64,000 nt of DNA from an uncultured Alphaproteobacteria bacterium (GCA_910587405.1 CAJUKS010000004.1:95295-159294); one strand, 5' to 3'. Positions 25,949 through 33,547 are shown, numbered from the stretch's first letter. Numbers and translations are program-made. Notes: generated from the sequence alone by a model not told the origin.

Positions 25949-27628
25949 CTATCGTTCCAGCGGCTTAAACTTCATCGCATGCGGATTGCAGGCGTCTTCG
26001 CCGAGACGGCGCACTTTGTCTTTTTCGTATTCTTCAAAGTTGCCTTCAAACCACTCGACATGGCCGTTGCCTTCATAGGCCAGAATGTGAGTGGCCAGAC
26101 GGTCAAGGAACCAACGGTCGTGCGAAGTTACCAAAACGCAGCCCGGATAAGTCATAATTCCTTCCTCCAGCGATCTCAGAGTATCGACGTCCAAATCGTT
26201 GGTCGGTTCGTCCAGCATGATCACGTTGGCGCCTTTGCGCAGCATTTTCGCCAAGTGGACGCGGTTGCGTTCGCCGCCCGACAATTGCCCGACTTTTTTC
26301 TGCTGATCGCCGCCTTTGAAATTGAACTGGCCGACATAAGCGCGGGACGGAAACTCTTTTTTGCCGAGCGTAATCATATCCAAACCGTCGGAAATTTCTT
26401 CCCACACGTTTTTGTCGGGGTTCAACTCGTCGCGGCTTTGGTCAACATAGCCCAAATCGACCGTGTCACCGATACGGATGGTTCCGGCATCCGGTTTTTC
26501 CTGTCCGGTAATCATGCGGAACAGCGTTGTTTTGCCGGCGCCGTTGGGCCCGATAATGCCGACGATTGCCCCCTTCGGAATCTTAAACGACAGATCGTCG
26601 ATCAAAACCCGGTCGCCGTAGCCTTTGCTGATGTGCTCGGCCTCAATTACCAGATCGCCGAGACGTTCGGTCATCGGAATATTGATGTTGGCGGTGGTAA
26701 TCTTGTCTTTCGAAGCGGCCTGCAACAGTTCGTCATAAGCGTTGATACGCGCTTTTGACTTGGCCTGACGGGCTTTGGGATTTTTGCGGATCCATTCCAG
26801 TTCGTTGGCCAGGATACGTTGACGGGCGGTTTCTTCCTTTTCTTCCTGTTCCAGACGTTTACGCTTCTGTTCCAGCCACGAAGAATAATTTCCTTCGTAA
26901 GGAATGCCCTGTCCGCGGTCAATTTCCAGAATCCAACCGGTGACATTGTCAAGGAAATAGCGGTCGTGGGTAACCATCACCACGGTTCCGGCATAATTCT
27001 GCAAGTGTTTTTCCAACCAGGCGACCGATTCGGCATCCAAATGGTTGGTCGGTTCATCCAACAGCAGCATGTCCGGTTTTTGCAGCAGCAACCGACACAA
27101 GGCAACCCGGCGCTTTTCTCCGCCGGAAAGCTTGCCGATCTCGGCATCGGCGGGCGGACAGCGCAGCGCATCCATCGCAATTTGAACATTGCGTTCCAAA
27201 TCCCAGCCGTTGCAGGCATCGATTTTTTCCTGCAAATCGGCCTGTTCGTTGATGAGGTCGTTCATTTCCTCGTCGCTCATCGGTTCGGCAAAGCGTGCCG
27301 AAACTTCTTCAAACTTCTTAAGCAAATCGCGGGTTTCGCCCAAACCGTCCATAATGTTTTCCATCACGTTTTTGGCCGGATCGAGTTTCGGTTCCTGTTC
27401 CAGATAGCCGACTTTAACTCCGTCGGCGGCCCAGGCTTCGCCGTTAAATTCCTTGTCAACACCGGCCATGATTTTCAGCAAAGTGGACTTTCCGGCCCCG
27501 TTAACCCCCAGTACGCCGATTTTGGCTCCGGGCAGGAAGGAAAGCGTGATCCCTTTAAACAGTTCTCTGCCTCCCGGAAAAACTTTGGTCAGGTTTTGCA
27601 TGACGTAAACATACTGGTAAGATGCCAT
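25949..27628 (-). CDS. ettA: energy-dependent translational throttle protein EttA (ABC-F)
   Basis: This 559-residue soluble ABC-F ATPase binds the ribosomal E site and gates the first elongation step according to energy state. It has two nucleotide-binding domains: Walker A GVNGAGKST and GPNGAGKTT, signatures LSGGEKRRVALCRLLL and LSGGERNRVHLAKML, Walker B DMLLLDEPTNHLD and VIMLDEPTNDLD. A charged linker (SSWLEQKRKRLEQEEKEE) sits between. There is no membrane domain. Length and motifs match EttA rather than Uup or antibiotic-resistance ABC-F proteins. Confidence 0.95.
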   Translation of the reverse strand: MASYQYVYVMQNLTKVFPGGRELFKGITLSFLPGAKIGVLGVNGAGKSTLLKIMAGVDKEFNGEAWAADGVKVGYLEQEPKLDPAKNVMENIMDGLGETRDLLKKFEEVSARFAEPMSDEEMNDLINEQADLQEKIDACNGWDLERNVQIAMDALRCPPADAEIGKLSGGEKRRVALCRLLLQKPDMLLLDEPTNHLDAESVAWLEKHLQNYAGTVVMVTHDRYFLDNVTGWILEIDRGQGIPYEGNYSSWLEQKRKRLEQEEKEETARQRILANELEWIRKNPKARQAKSKARINAYDELLQAASKDKITTANINIPMTERLGDLVIEAEHISKGYGDRVLIDDLSFKIPKGAIVGIIGPNGAGKTTLFRMITGQEKPDAGTIRIGDTVDLGYVDQSRDELNPDKNVWEEISDGLDMITLGKKEFPSRAYVGQFNFKGGDQQKKVGQLSGGERNRVHLAKMLRKGANVIMLDEPTNDLDVDTLRSLEEGIMTYPGCVLVTSHDRWFLDRLATHILAYEGNGHVEWFEGNFEEYEKDKVRRLGEDACNPHAMKFKPLER

Positions 27629-27664
27629 ATTGATAAATCTCCTTATATTTTGGTTATTGACTGA

Positions 27665-28324
27665 TTATTGGCGTTTAATGTGTCCGATTCCGAAATCTTG
27701 CGGCACCGGTGCGGAAGCGGGAGTCCGATAGCCCAGATTTTCGGCCGGCACCGCGGCCGTCGGCACCGCCTGCGGCTCTTCGGAAGCACCGGAATGAACC
27801 ACCGGAACCGTCTGCGTCGAAGTGTCGGTTTTGATCGTGATGTCGCCGGTTTTTATTTTTTTGCCGCGGTCATAGATCTTTTGGGCGGTCGTGCGGTCGT
27901 TGCGGTCCTTGTAAAGCAGCGTCGCGTCATAGGGCTTGCGCGGCGTAAACAGTTTGCCGTCGGGCATTTTTATGCTGCCGTCGGCATACAGGGTCGCTTC
28001 GTAAATCGGCTGGCTGTCAAAACGGCGGTTAATGTCGTCACAACCGTAAAAACCGTCCGACTGTTTGGCAAAATAGGCGTCGGCTTTGGCGTTATTGTAA
28101 GCATACATCGCGCTGGCCTGAGCCTTGTTGTTCGGCGCTTTGGTAATCAGAATCGCCCGCGCCAGCATTTCAAAGGTCTGAAACTTGGAAGCACCGCAGG
28201 CCATGCCCTGCCCGGCAACATAACCAAGCGCCTTCACTTCATCCATATAAGACACTTTCTGGGCATGCGCGCTGCTGCCGAAAACAACCGCCGCCGCCGC
28301 GGCAAGCACAAATATTTTTTTCAT
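27665..28324 (-). CDS. periplasmic protein of unknown function
   Basis: This 219-residue protein has a signal peptide (MKKIFVLAAAAAVVFGSSAHAQ). Residues 23-110 contain paired Cys (MACGASKF, GCDDINRR) and an alanine-rich helical part (NKAQASAMYAYNNAKADAYF). The C-terminal third is Pro/Ala/Thr-rich and probably disordered. GAGGAG precedes ATG 28324. It lies 36 nt upstream of ettA on the same strand, so co-transcription is possible. No family recognised. Confidence 0.7.
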   Translation of the reverse strand: MKKIFVLAAAAAVVFGSSAHAQKVSYMDEVKALGYVAGQGMACGASKFQTFEMLARAILITKAPNNKAQASAMYAYNNAKADAYFAKQSDGFYGCDDINRRFDSQPIYEATLYADGSIKMPDGKLFTPRKPYDATLLYKDRNDRTTAQKIYDRGKKIKTGDITIKTDTSTQTVPVVHSGASEEPQAVPTAAVPAENLGYRTPASAPVPQDFGIGHIKRQ

Positions 28325-28411
28325 CACAACTCCTCGGTTAAAGTTACAGCGTATTATAGGGGAAATATTTTGCAATGCAAAAATAATCTTTGTTTTTTAC
28401 CAAAAATATGG

Positions 28412-28439
28412 TTGACAAACGGCAAGTTTTATCATAAGT
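28412..28439 (+). promoter_or_regulatory. candidate sigma70 promoter of rpmJ
   Basis: TTGACA (28412-28417), 16-nt spacer, ATAAGT (28434-28439), 32 nt before the rpmJ start. Confidence 0.55.
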
Positions 28440-28471
28440 TTCAGCAAAACATCTGATATGAGGAATGTGTT

Positions 28472-28597
28472 ATGAAACTTTATAGTTCTTTAAAGACTAA
28501 GAAAAACCGCGACAAAGACTGCAAGATTGTTCGCCGCAAAGGTCGCATTTTCGTTATTAATAAGAAGAACCCCAAGTTCAAAGCTTGTCAGGGTTAG
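28472..28597 (+). CDS. rpmJ: 50S ribosomal protein L36
   Basis: This 41-codon gene encodes MKLYSSLKTKKNRDKDC and ends VINKKNPKFKACQG, the alphaproteobacterial/C-minus-like form of L36 (family consensus MKVRxSLKxxKxRxxDC...RRKGRxYVINKxNPRFKAxQG). Only two of the zinc-ligand Cys/His positions of the C+ form are retained. AGGAA lies upstream. A strong terminator 22 nt downstream makes this a monocistronic unit. Confidence 0.95.
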   Translation: MKLYSSLKTKKNRDKDCKIVRRKGRIFVINKKNPKFKACQG

Positions 28598-28619
28598 TTT
28601 ATTGAAGCCTTTCAAATTC

Positions 28620-28645
28620 AGCTCCGCCGCCGCGGAGCTTTTTTT
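28620..28645 (+). terminator. intrinsic terminator of rpmJ
   Basis: AGCTCCGC CGCC GCGGAGCT (28620-28639) followed by a T-run. Confidence 0.92.
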
Positions 28646-28696
28646 GTACCTTTAAAGATTTGCGCGGCGCTGCCGTTTTTTCTTTGCTTTTCACAC

Positions 28697-28724
28697 AAAA
28701 AAACGCCCCGGACAAATCCGGGGC
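28697..28724 (-). terminator. intrinsic terminator of tolB
   Basis: GCCCCGGA CAAA TCCGGGGC; on the minus strand followed by seven T. Confidence 0.85.
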
Positions 28725-28754
28725 TGAAAAACGAGCCGTTTTTCGGGAGAAAAC

Positions 28755-30065
28755 TCAGGGTAAAAGCGGCGACCATGCCGGATCGGAAGCATCGGCCGGC
28801 GTAACGATCATCCGTTCGTTAAAACCGGTGAGGTCAATCGTATACAGCTTGACCGGTGCATTGCCGCGCGAAGTTCCCTTGTCCTGGCGAAAATACATCA
28901 GAACCCGGCCGTTGGGCGCCCACACCGGCGCTTCGACCAGATAACCGGCGGTCAACAAGCGTTCGCCGCTGCCGTCGGGATACATCACCCCGATATAAAA
29001 CTGGCCGCCCGCCATTTTGGTAAAGGCAATATAATCGCCGCGCGGCGACCAAACCGGCGTCGCATAGCGGCCGTTGCCGAAACTGATGCGGCGAACGTTG
29101 CTGCCGTCCACATCCATCACATACAACTGCTGATTGCCGCCGCGATCGGAGTTAAACACGATCTGTTTGCCGTCGGGCGAATAGCTGGGAGAAGTGTTGA
29201 TCGAAGTTCCCGAAGTCAGCTGGCGTGTCTTGTCGGTTTTGAGGTCCAGTTCATAAATGTCGGTGGTGCTGCCGCGGGCATAGCTGAGCAACAGCTTGGA
29301 ACTGTCGGGCGAGAACACCGGCGCAAAAGTCATGCCTTTGAAGGCGCCGACCAGCCGCTGCTGCCCGCTTTCAATGTCCAGCATATAAACTTTCGGCGTG
29401 CTGCCGGCATAAGACAAATAGGTAATCTTTTGCAGGTTGGGCGAAAAGCGCGGCGTCAGCGCCATCGAAGCGCCGTTGGTCAGAAACTTGTGATTTTCGC
29501 CGTCCTGATCCATAATCGCCAACCGCTTGATGCGCCGGGTTGCCGGGCCGCTTTCCGAAATATACACGATCCGGGTGTCAAAATAGCCTTTTTCGCCGGT
29601 CAGACGTTCGTAAATGGCATCGGCAATCACGTGAGCAACGCGGCGCCAGTTGTCTTTGGTGGTGGTAAACGACTGTCCTTTCAACTGTTCTTCGGCAAAA
29701 ACGTCCCACAGGCGAAATTCCACCCGCAGATTGTCGGCGTCGATTTCCGAAATAGCGCTTTGCACCAGCGAAACCGCATTGATCGCTTTCCAGTCGCCGA
29801 AGCGCGGCAGTTCGTCGATCGAATTGAATTTTTGAATATAGCTGTCTTCGGGGATAATGCGAAACAGCCCCGAACGTTCAAGGTCGGCAATGACCACTTC
29901 GCGGATTCGTTCGCCGTAATCGGCAGCGCTGCCGCTGCCCGACATTTGTGGAAAAGCGATCGGCATCGGTTCGCGCATGGCGCCGTTAACGTCAATTTGC
30001 AGTTCGGCGCGGGCGGGCGAGATCAAAAACCCGAGCGCCAACACAATGTAATATACAATTTTCAT
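28755..30065 (-). CDS. tolB: Tol-Pal system periplasmic protein TolB
   Basis: This 436-residue protein has signal peptide MKIVYYIVLALGFLISPARA, an N-terminal D1 domain (EVVIADLERSGLFRIIPEDSYIQ) and a C-terminal six-bladed propeller with repeated xPxFSPDxxK and SPDGKQIVFNSDRGGNQQLYVMDVDG units. TolB bridges Pal and TolA/OmpA during outer-membrane constriction. tolQRA and pal are not beside it in this window. AAGGTG precedes the ATG. Confidence 0.96.
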   Translation of the reverse strand: MKIVYYIVLALGFLISPARAELQIDVNGAMREPMPIAFPQMSGSGSAADYGERIREVVIADLERSGLFRIIPEDSYIQKFNSIDELPRFGDWKAINAVSLVQSAISEIDADNLRVEFRLWDVFAEEQLKGQSFTTTKDNWRRVAHVIADAIYERLTGEKGYFDTRIVYISESGPATRRIKRLAIMDQDGENHKFLTNGASMALTPRFSPNLQKITYLSYAGSTPKVYMLDIESGQQRLVGAFKGMTFAPVFSPDSSKLLLSYARGSTTDIYELDLKTDKTRQLTSGTSINTSPSYSPDGKQIVFNSDRGGNQQLYVMDVDGSNVRRISFGNGRYATPVWSPRGDYIAFTKMAGGQFYIGVMYPDGSGERLLTAGYLVEAPVWAPNGRVLMYFRQDKGTSRGNAPVKLYTIDLTGFNERMIVTPADASDPAWSPLLP

Positions 30066-30163
30066 CTTACACCTTGGAATTTTAAAGTTTTACTTGTACC
30101 TTAACATATGTTAACATTGTTAAAATTTCATTAGCAGAGACAAAATTTTATAAAGACATAAGG

Positions 30164-30622
30164 ATGAATATTACCGATTTCAAACTACAACTTCCGGCCC
30201 AAAAAGCGCTGATCGGCTTTGACTACGGCAGCCATCGTCTCGGCGTTGCGGTGTCGGACCTGTCACGAACGATTGCGTCTTCGCACAGCATTATCCAACG
30301 TTCCGACTGGGCGGCCGATCTGGCGGCGATCCGGCGGATTATCGATGCCAAGGAAGTGGGCGGCATGGTCTTCGGGCTGCCGCTGCAAATGAACGGACAG
30401 GAAGGCGAAATTGCCGCCGAAGTGCGCGCTTTTGCCGACAAGTTGCAACAAGCGGTGAAACTGCCGCTGGCTTTTTGGGACGAAAGACTGTCTTCGGCCG
30501 CGGTTGAAAGCTTTTTGATTAAGGAAGTCGACCTCTCGCGTTCCAAACGCAAAAAAGTGCTGGACGCTTCGGCGGCCGCCTATATTTTGCAAGGCTTTCT
30601 CGATTCGTTAAAATTTGCCTGA
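30164..30622 (+). CDS. ruvX: Holliday junction resolvase-like RuvX/YqgF
   Basis: This 152-residue RNase H-fold protein has GFDYGSHRLGVAVSD (first catalytic Asp), VFGLPLQMNGQEG, and FWDERLSSAAVE (DERLS, second catalytic Asp/Glu), with the final Asp in DASAAAYILQGFLD. YqgF is implicated in processing the 16S rRNA precursor. Upstream AAGGATG contains its ribosome-binding site. Confidence 0.93.
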   Translation: MNITDFKLQLPAQKALIGFDYGSHRLGVAVSDLSRTIASSHSIIQRSDWAADLAAIRRIIDAKEVGGMVFGLPLQMNGQEGEIAAEVRAFADKLQQAVKLPLAFWDERLSSAAVESFLIKEVDLSRSKRKKVLDASAAAYILQGFLDSLKFA

Positions 30623-31262
30623 CAGCCCTCGTCCCGCCGCACGTTTTTTATCCGGCGGCAATCCTGAACACCCCGCCTGATCACCGACACAGCCGGGTTA
30701 AACTGATGTCGCCCGCCACCCGATTCGCCTGACGTTCTTCTCGCCGTCCACACTCCTGATCACCCCGCCTGTATCCGCCCGCCCCTGCCGGTTTCCTGAT
30801 CCTCAACACGGTTTGGTTTGTCTGACAGCCCCCTACCCCTAAGATAGATACAATCTCAGAGTGTAATATTTTTTTCTATTCTACCTATAATATGTATTAA
30901 ATTAATCGGAGAGCCGATTCTTCTTGTGTTCCTCAGTTCCGCTGCCCCTGTCTTTCCCTGTTCTTCTCCGGCCGATTCTGTCTCTCCCCATCTCCCAACG
31001 ACTCCGCCTTTTCCTCACGTCCGCTGCCGCATCTCTTCACCCTTTTTCCTCGCTTCCACGCCGTTCTCCCTCTCTCCTTTTGTCCCTGCATCTGCCGCAG
31101 CTTCCTTTCTCTCACAACCGCCGCGATTCCGAGTATCGGCGCTCACAAGGCGGCATCAATTGCCGGTTGTATCACAAAATACGACTCTACTTATAGTATA
31201 CAAACTGAGAATTAAAATGCTTGCCGGGCCGATTCGTTTTTCGCCGCGGCAAAAAGACATAG
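30623..31262. other. 640-bp gene-free region with pyrimidine-rich tract
   Basis: No supported gene. At 30630-30840 the phrases CCCGCC and CCTGATCACC recur in degraded form. A TATAAT-like element lies at about 30888. From about 30920 to 31130 the plus strand is almost entirely C and T, a long polypyrimidine tract; frames across it (e.g. 30924-31196) are compositional artefacts. A similar tract borders module 2 on its other side (33111-33330). Confidence 0.6.
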
Positions 31263-31283
31263 AAAAACCCGCCGCAGCGGGGA
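31263..31283 (-). terminator. terminator of XRE gene 31295-31669
   Basis: Minus-strand CCCGC TGCG GCGGG followed by five T. Sequence around it (ccgattcgtttttcg) is repeated at the terminator of the next XRE gene, showing that gene and terminator were duplicated together. Confidence 0.65.
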
Positions 31284-31294
31284 AAATTGTTCTT

Positions 31295-31669
31295 TTATTC
31301 TTCGTTAAGGGCGCGCACCATTTTATAAATAAAGCGCAACTTTTTTTCATTCACCTTTTTAAGACCTTCCAACACCAACTGAAAAGTCGGCGAAAGCGTC
31401 AGTGTTTCATCTTCTATTTGATTGGCAGAATCGGGAAAATTATCCTTAAGCGCTTGCGGCAGATCAAAATTGAGACTGATCGCCATTTCAATGAGAGTAC
31501 TCAAAGTTGGGTTTTGCTTTAGATCCTCTATTTTTGCAATCGAACTTTCACTGAGGCCGGTATCGTGTGCCAATCTGTAACGACTCACTTTCTGTTTTAT
31601 CCTTTCTTTCTTCATCGCAAGGACTATTTGATTAACCCGGCTCTGATTCTTTCTTTTATTGACTAACAT
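31295..31669 (-). CDS. XRE-family HTH regulator, module 2 paralogue 1
   Basis: This 124-residue protein is a close paralogue of the neighbour at 31888 (both begin MLVNKRKNQxRVNQI and share NLNFDLPQALK-like ISLNFDLPQALKxNFPD). HTH: YRLAHDTGLSESSIAKIEDLKQNPTLSTLIEMAISL. C-terminal helix: VNEKKLRFIYKMVRALNEE. A TATAAT (31680-31685, minus) lies 10 nt before the ATG and there is no ribosome-binding site, so the mRNA may be nearly leaderless. It is related to the module 1 regulators. Confidence 0.87.
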   Translation of the reverse strand: MLVNKRKNQSRVNQIVLAMKKERIKQKVSRYRLAHDTGLSESSIAKIEDLKQNPTLSTLIEMAISLNFDLPQALKDNFPDSANQIEDETLTLSPTFQLVLEGLKKVNEKKLRFIYKMVRALNEE

Positions 31670-31860
31670 ATTTGACTCAATTATAGGTTGCTTATTTTTG
31701 ATGATATTATATTAGAAAAATATATTTAAAACTAAATTAAGTTTTACAGCATCCCTTCAAAAAAGACGGAGTTTTATCAACATTATTGTGACGACACGGC
31801 AAGACACCCGATTCGCCGACTTATTTTACCGATTCGTTTTTCGTCCCACTGAAAAGATAC

Positions 31861-31888
31861 AAAAAAACCCGCTGAAGCGGGATTTTTT
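31861..31888. terminator. bidirectional terminator of XRE gene 31888-32268
   Basis: CCCGC TGAA GCGGG flanked by A7 and T7; adjacent to the stop codon. Confidence 0.8.
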
Positions 31889-32268
31889 TAACGACCGTTG
31901 AGCGCTCTTGCCACTTTGTAAATCACTTGCAGCGTTTCCTCATCCATCTGTTTAAGACATTCGACCACCAAATGGAAAGTCGGCGACAGCGTCAGCAACT
32001 CTTCCTCACCTTCTCTTTCATCAGCGGTGTCCGGAAAGTTTTCCTTAAGTGCCTGCGGCAGATCAAAATTGAGACTGATCGCCATTTCAATGATCGTACT
32101 CAAAGTCGGATTTTGTCTTAACTCTTCAATATTTGCAATTGAACTGTCACTTAATCCGATATCTCGGGCTAATTTGTACCTAGTAATCTTTTTACTTATT
32201 CTTGCTTTTTTCATCTCAAGAATAATCTGATTAACTCGTCCCTGATTCTTTCTTTTGTTTACTAACAT
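31888..32268 (-). CDS. XRE-family HTH regulator, module 2 paralogue 2
   Basis: This 126-residue protein is nearly collinear with 31295-31669. HTH: YKLARDIGLSDSSIANIEELRQNPTLSTIIEMAISL. It has an acidic insert (EREGEEE) before LTLSPTFHLVVECLKQMDEETLQVIYKVARALNGR. It is divergent from RNA copy B, as the module 1 regulators are from copy A. No Shine-Dalgarno sequence seen. A tandem duplication of gene plus terminator explains the pair. Confidence 0.87.
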   Translation of the reverse strand: MLVNKRKNQGRVNQIILEMKKARISKKITRYKLARDIGLSDSSIANIEELRQNPTLSTIIEMAISLNFDLPQALKENFPDTADEREGEEELLTLSPTFHLVVECLKQMDEETLQVIYKVARALNGR

Positions 32269-32322
32269 TGATAGCCTAAAACTAAATTATTAAAGCTTAT
32301 TTATTGAAATATATAAATTAGC

Positions 32323-32350
32323 TTGACTTTGCACAATAGTTTTATATACT
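32323..32350 (+). promoter_or_regulatory. sigma70-type promoter of structured RNA copy B
   Basis: TTGACT (32323-32328), 16-nt spacer, TATACT (32345-32350). Predicted start near 32357, about 68 nt before conservation with copy A begins. Confidence 0.75.
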
Positions 32351-32424
32351 TCAATAGTAGTATAGAGAAATACAGTCGCAACAATGATTTTGCAAGTAAG
32401 CCTCATTCATTATTATTTTAAACC

Positions 32425-32656
32425 ATACCTATCAAACAGGTATCCGTAGGGCTAGAGATAGTCCGGACGAATTAGCATTCGTCTGTTAGCACTTGTGCAG
32501 CATGGGATATAAATGCTGTAACTCAGTTATTGACTCTTCATAAAATAACTGAGATTATATCCCCGGTCACTGACTATCGGCCGGGGAGCCCTCTGGTTCG
32601 TCCCGAGGATGCCATTTCACAAGTGATGGTAATGCTAACTCCCCGGCCACCTTTTC
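32425..32656 (+). ncRNA. structured RNA copy B (possible HEARO/omega-RNA-like)
   Basis: Homologous to copy A along 224 nt. ATACCT/AGGTAT; GGGCTA-GAGA-TAGTCC; GACGAAT (32466-32472)/ATTCGTC (32477-32483); GCAGCAT/ATGCTGT; perfect CTCAGTTATT/AATAACTGAG. CCCCGGTC (32561-32568) and CTCCCCGGCC (32639-32648) compete for GGCCGGGGAG (32579-32588). CACTTGTG (32490-32497) pairs with CACAAGTG (32618-32625) inside the loop closed by CCAT/ATGG. A T-rich stretch follows the last stem. It precedes DEPIR protein B by 43 nt. Confidence 0.8.
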
Positions 32657-32698
32657 TTTCAGCCCCGACTTTAACTTTATTTTTGCATGAGGGCAGTC

Positions 32699-32893
32699 AT
32701 GGGCCAACCGATTTCCAACCAAAACAAAACAACCGTTTCCACCACTTCGGGTCGCGAACCAAACGATCTAAACGACGAACCGATCCGCAACCTTAAGGAG
32801 TTTGAAGCTTTTGTATTCAGCCAAAGCGAGGAAACCCAGCGCGCCTTGGGCAAGATTATCGCTTTTATCTTGCACTGCGCCAGGGAACAATAG
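32699..32893 (+). CDS. DEPIR-type small protein B (64 aa)
   Basis: Paralogue of the 62-residue protein at 20395-20583: NDEPIRNLKEFEAFVFSQSEETQRALGKIIAFIL matches DDIDEPIRGIRELETFLANQSEETRQAIHKVISFIL, with unrelated N-termini (here Asn/Thr/Ser-rich, no signal). ATG 32699 follows GAGGG at the same spacing as in copy A. An upstream in-frame ATG at 32687 lacks a ribosome-binding site. The conservation of the core, together with substitutions that are mostly conservative, argues for a real selected protein. Function unknown. Confidence 0.75.
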   Translation: MGQPISNQNKTTVSTTSGREPNDLNDEPIRNLKEFEAFVFSQSEETQRALGKIIAFILHCAREQ

Positions 32894-32920
32894 TCAACAT
32901 CACTCTTGACTATTAAGCAA

Positions 32921-33030
32921 TTTACTGAGATGATACCCCCGGTCACTGACTATCGGCCGGGGAGCCTCTGCTTTGTCCTGAGGATGCCATTTCTTGTGTA
33001 ATGGTAACGCTAACTCTCCGGCCGCCTTTT
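32921..33030 (+). ncRNA. partial structured RNA copy C (3' half)
   Basis: Begins at ACTGAGATGATAC, corresponding to the 3' strand of the fifth helix of copies A/B. It retains CCCCGGTC (32937-32944), GGCCGGGGAG (32955-32964), the CCTC/GAGG and GCCAT/ATGG hairpins, and CTCTCCGGCC (33014-33023), then CCTTTTTC. The loop reads TTCTTGTGTA, and no complementary upstream segment exists, so the pseudoknot partner is missing. It lies 28 nt after the DEPIR B stop. Confidence 0.65.
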
Positions 33031-33032
33031 TC

Positions 33033-33110
33033 GGCCCGGGGAGCCTCTGCTTTGTCCTGAGGATGCCATTTTTTGTGTAATGGTAACATCACCTCCTCGG
33101 CCGCCTTTTT
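33033..33110 (+). ncRNA. partial structured RNA copy D (last domain)
   Basis: Tandem with copy C: GGCCCGGGGAGCC, the same CTCTGCTTTGTCCTGAGG hairpin, GCCAT/ATGG hairpin, then CTCCTCGGCC (33093-33102) and CCTTTTTC. Only the terminal domain is present. The CTCCTC/GGGGAG pairing carries a G-U change, compared with CTCTCC in copy C. Confidence 0.6.
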
Positions 33111-33380
33111 CGGCCCCGTTTCTCAGTCTTTTGCCGACGATCTCCCGCTTCCCGGATAATTTCCGCTGCGGGATGTTTTCTTTCGATCTGCGGGACGCAC
33201 CGCTTTCAACTCTCTTTTTCAACCCCGATTTCGGCCGGTTTTTCTCCGATTCCCGGACCGGCTCTCGCTGCGCTTTTTATCGCAGTCAACCGCTCGCGCC
33301 GGCCGCAAAAACGCCGCGCTGCCTTTGCCTTCCAAAAACAAAAGCGCCCGATTGACAGGACACTCAGAACACCTTATAAA
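33111..33380. other. 270-bp gene-free pyrimidine-rich region
   Basis: C/T-rich plus strand resembling 30920-31130 on the other side of module 2. The frame running through it is a continuation of the RNA copy D homology and has no ribosome-binding site. No gene supported. Confidence 0.5.
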
Positions 33381-33455
33381 GAAAAAACCCGGTGCAGGAA
33401 CACCGGGTTTTCAGTAACCTCTGAAAGAAGTTGACGTGTAACTTCAATCAACATG
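33381..33455 (-). ncRNA. putative antitoxin small RNA 1
   Basis: About 75 nt, from a start near 33455 to the terminator stem ACCCGGTG/CACCGGGT (33387-33408) with a T-run on the minus strand. It contains GTCAACTTCTTTC (complement of 33423-33435), almost identical to the anti-Shine-Dalgarno strand of the neighbouring toxin leader (GTCAGCTTCTTTC, 33511-33523). It can therefore pair with the toxin ribosome-binding region GAAAGGAGTGAC. Divergent from the peptide gene, as in TisB/IstR. Confidence 0.7.
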
Positions 33456-33460
33456 GTTAC

Positions 33461-33489
33461 AGTATAAGCTTAATTTTATAATTTGTCAA
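33461..33489 (-). promoter_or_regulatory. promoter of small RNA 1, overlapping the toxin -10
   Basis: Minus strand TTGACA (33484-33489), 17-nt spacer, TATACT (33461-33466): near-consensus sigma70. On the plus strand TATAAT (33477-33482) inside this spacer is the likely -10 of the peptide mRNA, so the two divergent promoters overlap. Confidence 0.85.
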
Positions 33490-33547
33490 TGACAACTGAT
33501 AGATAAGCTTGTCAGCTTCTTTCATACAAACGAAAGGAGTGACGGCA

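Noticed and set aside
30924..31522. Overlapping plus-strand frames through the pyrimidine tract
   Set aside because: Long Ser/Pro/Leu-rich frames are produced by C/T composition; no ribosome-binding site, and they run antisense into an XRE gene.
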